From an uncultured Flavobacterium sp. (GTDB lineage: Bacteria > Bacteroidota > Bacteroidia > Flavobacteriales > Flavobacteriaceae): 46,135 bases of DNA. Both the position numbers and the translations under genes were made by a program. The notes under the pieces are model-generated. The model had not been told where the DNA came from. It searched no databases and saw only the letters and a program-made list of their open reading frames with translations. The stretch is taken from the NCBI GenBank assembly GCA_947626185.1, contig CANQRD010000007.1:1-46135 (forward strand), given 5' to 3'. Shown piece after piece: positions 43,719 through 46,135 of the stretch; position 1 is the stretch's first letter; each line of letters opens with the position of its first letter.

Positions 43719-43758
43719 TTTTGAATAGCTAATAACTCTGATTATTAGCTATTCAAAA
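43719..43758. repeat. Perfect 17-bp inverted repeat with 6-nt spacer
   Basis: TTTTGAATAGCTAATAA-CTCTGA-TTATTAGCTATTCAAAA; no T tract after it. Confidence 0.9.
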
Positions 43759-43787
43759 TTCTCAAAACAACGTTATTTTACAAAAAT

Positions 43788-45539
43788 ATGAGCGCTTTAA
43801 AATCATTAAACAAATACTTCATAAAATATAAATACCACTTTCTATTTGGAATAATTATTACCATCGTAGCGCAATTCTTTACGCTATATACACCTAAATT
43901 AGTTGGAGATTCTATTCGAGTTCTTGAGCAATTGAAAGAATTAAACAAAGAAGAAGTATCAGATATCTTACTATCCAATATATTTTGGATAGTTGTTACT
44001 ACATTAATTGCTGGTTTTTTGACCTTTTTAATGAGACAAACATTAATTGTTATGTCTCGTCACATTGAATTTGATTTAAAAAACGATATTTTTCAACACT
44101 ACGAAGTGCTTACTCAAAGTTTTTATAAGCGAAATCGCACGGGCGACTTAATGAATAGAATTAGCGAAGATGTTGGTAAAGTGCGTCAATATGTTGGTCC
44201 AGCAGTAATGTATTCTGTCAACACAATTATTCGGTTTATTGTAGTAATTGCCCAGATGTATATTATTTCTCCAAAGCTAACCTTCTATTCTTTAGCTCCA
44301 CTTCCTTTTTTGGGTTATTTAATTTTTAAATTGAGTAAACAGGTAAACGAAAGAAGTAAAAGTTTTCAACAGAATTTATCTACACTATCAACCTTTACCC
44401 AAGAAACTTACTCTGGAATGCGAGTAATAAAAGCACATGCTATAGAAGAAAACAAAAATAACGATTTTAAAAAACTTACCGAAAGTAGCAAACACAAATC
44501 ATTAAAACTAGCAAAAACAGGTGCGTTAATTGGTCCATTAATGATTTTACTTATTGGACTTAGTAATTTAATTGTTATTACAATTGGCTCATTAATGTAC
44601 TTTAAAGGAACTATTACAGATATTGGTATTATAGCACAATTTATTCTATACATCAATATGCTTACTTGGCCAGTAGCTTCGTTAGGTTGGGTTTCTACAA
44701 TGATACAAGAAGCAGAAGCATCACAAAAGCGAATTAATGAATTTTTAGACGAAAAACCAGAGATTGTCAACACTAATCCAAATCCTACTAATATTACTGG
44801 TAAATTTGAACTAACTAATGTTTCTTTTACATATCCTGATACAGGAATTAAAGCATTATCCAATATTTCTTTTTCTTTAGAAAAAGGACAAAGTTTAGCT
44901 ATTTTAGGAAAAACAGGTTCAGGAAAAAGCACATTACTTTCTTTACTAACTAGAATGTATACTATTGATAATGGTTCTATTAAAATTGATAATTTAAATA
45001 TTGAAGATTGCAATCTATATGACTTACGTAAGGCAATAGCTGTTGTTCCACAAGATTCTTTTTTATTTTCAGATACTATTAGCAACAACATTCGATTTGG
45101 AAAAGAAGATGCGACAATTGAAGAAATAATTGAAGCAGCTAAAAAAGCAGTTGTTCATCACAATATTGAAGGCTTTGAACATCAATACGACACGATTTTA
45201 GGAGAACGAGGACTAACGCTTTCTGGTGGTCAAAAACAACGTGTTTCAATTGCAAGAGCATTAATAAAAGATGCCCCAGTACTTTTGTTAGACGATGCCT
45301 TATCTGCAGTAGATACAGAAACTGAAGAAAAAATATTACAAAACTTACAAATTCACAGTAAAGAACTTACTTCAATAATTGTTACGCACAGAATTTCATC
45401 AGCAAAAAATGCTGATAAAATTATTGTATTAGACCAAGGAAAAATTATTCAACAAGGAACCCATGAAAGTTTATTAACTGAAAAAGGATACTATTCAGAC
45501 CTTTATCAAAAGCAATTAAAAGAAAAAGAAATAGCTTAA
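43788..45539 (+). CDS. ABC transporter, fused permease and ATPase (exporter type)
   Basis: ABC membrane domain; AILGKTGSGKSTLLSLL; LSGGQKQRVSIARALIKDAPVLLLDDALSAVD. Confidence 0.95.
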   Translation: MSALKSLNKYFIKYKYHFLFGIIITIVAQFFTLYTPKLVGDSIRVLEQLKELNKEEVSDILLSNIFWIVVTTLIAGFLTFLMRQTLIVMSRHIEFDLKNDIFQHYEVLTQSFYKRNRTGDLMNRISEDVGKVRQYVGPAVMYSVNTIIRFIVVIAQMYIISPKLTFYSLAPLPFLGYLIFKLSKQVNERSKSFQQNLSTLSTFTQETYSGMRVIKAHAIEENKNNDFKKLTESSKHKSLKLAKTGALIGPLMILLIGLSNLIVITIGSLMYFKGTITDIGIIAQFILYINMLTWPVASLGWVSTMIQEAEASQKRINEFLDEKPEIVNTNPNPTNITGKFELTNVSFTYPDTGIKALSNISFSLEKGQSLAILGKTGSGKSTLLSLLTRMYTIDNGSIKIDNLNIEDCNLYDLRKAIAVVPQDSFLFSDTISNNIRFGKEDATIEEIIEAAKKAVVHHNIEGFEHQYDTILGERGLTLSGGQKQRVSIARALIKDAPVLLLDDALSAVDTETEEKILQNLQIHSKELTSIIVTHRISSAKNADKIIVLDQGKIIQQGTHESLLTEKGYYSDLYQKQLKEKEIA

Positions 45540-45607
45540 AAAGTTGGTTTATTAGGTTTTTTTTTAGACTTTTGGAAGCTATATATACAAATCAATTAAT
45601 TGATAGA

Positions 45608-45973
45608 ATGATTATGAGAGATAACGAAATGTTAGAGAAAGAGGAGATTTTCTCAAAGGTACTGAGAGCAGGGCGAAGAACTTATTTCTTTGATGTAAGA
45701 TCTACAAAGGCTGATGATTATTACATTACTGTAACTGAAAGTAAAAAATTCACAGAAGATGATGGTTCTTTTCATTTCAAAAAACACAAAATCTATTTAT
45801 ACAAAGAAGATTTTGCAGCTTTTAAAGACATTTTAAATGAAATGACAGAGTATGTAGTAAATCACAAAGGTGAGGAAGTTATTTCTGAAAGACACCAAAA
45901 AGATTTTAAGAAAGAATACACTAAAGATGAAGATATTAACAGTTTTACTGATTTAGAATTTGATGATATTTAA
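45608..45973 (+). CDS. DUF3276 / PUR-like nucleic-acid-binding protein
   Basis: EEIFSKVLRAGRRTYFFDVRSTKADDYYITVTESKKF...KHKIYLYKEDFAAF. ATG 45608 preferred over TTG 45572. Confidence 0.88.
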   Translation: MIMRDNEMLEKEEIFSKVLRAGRRTYFFDVRSTKADDYYITVTESKKFTEDDGSFHFKKHKIYLYKEDFAAFKDILNEMTEYVVNHKGEEVISERHQKDFKKEYTKDEDINSFTDLEFDDI

Positions 45974-45974
45974 T

Positions 45975-46008
45975 AAAAAAGTTCGACTAAATTAGTCGGA
46001 CTTTTTTT
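45975..46008 (+). terminator. Intrinsic terminator after the DUF3276 gene
   Basis: AAAAAAGTTCGACTAA-ATTAGTCGGACTTTTTTT. Confidence 0.88.
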
Positions 46009-46015
46009 ATCTTTG
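46008..46015 (+). promoter_or_regulatory. -7 box (TATCTTTG) for a downstream transcript leaving the window
   Basis: TAnnTTTG match directly after a terminator. Confidence 0.5.
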
Positions 46016-46135
46016 TAGCTCAAAAAGGCAATGATGTCTGCCTCGAACCGCAATAATGCTGATGACGTCTGTAATATATAGTAATTTAACTATATCTATT
46101 TGTTATGGACATATACAATCTTAATTTATCCTTCT

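Noticed and set aside
44408-45091. 227-aa antisense ORF inside the ABC exporter
   Set aside because: Shadow ORF opposite conserved ABC motifs; composition and lack of motifs do not support coding.
46021-46104. tRNA-like GGTTCGA motif on the minus strand
   Set aside because: The flanking five bases cannot form a T-arm stem and no acceptor or anticodon arm was found.

Overview
The window is an AT-rich chromosomal segment from a Bacteroidota genome, most likely a Flavobacteriia-type organism judging from gene order, protein families and TAnnTTTG-type -7 boxes. It is mostly core housekeeping: HtrA/DegQ protease (truncated at the left edge), GAPDH, prfC, yajC/DUF1573/nusB, udk, a FtsB/DivIC-like gene, both methylmalonyl-CoA mutase subunits, an RluA-type pseudouridine synthase, panB, a membrane MutS-family ATPase, ybaB, an ECF sigma factor plus glycosyltransferase, murB, recF, ribH, mutL with two rhomboids, an MFS transporter, fhs, lysC-lysA, monomeric icd, a Wza/Wzc pair, lptB-tatC-kpsF, recQ, an ABC exporter and a DUF3276/PUR-like gene. 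I saw no tRNA, rRNA, CRISPR array, prophage or intact mobile element; one degraded IS5-like transposase fragment is present. The most interesting signal is in the lysC upstream region. It has a -7 box, an 18-codon leader ORF with a Lys-rich run (TKKGKKQ), a strong intrinsic terminator ending about 20 nt before lysC, and mutually exclusive pairings in the order expected of classical ribosome-mediated transcription attenuation. This is a candidate lysine attenuator in Bacteroidota. Secondary observations are a perfect 17-bp inverted repeat at the predicted transcription start of an ABC exporter, unannotated mini-ORFs, a MutL with a degenerate endonuclease motif and an NPF-repeat linker, and a membrane-anchored MutS-like ATPase.
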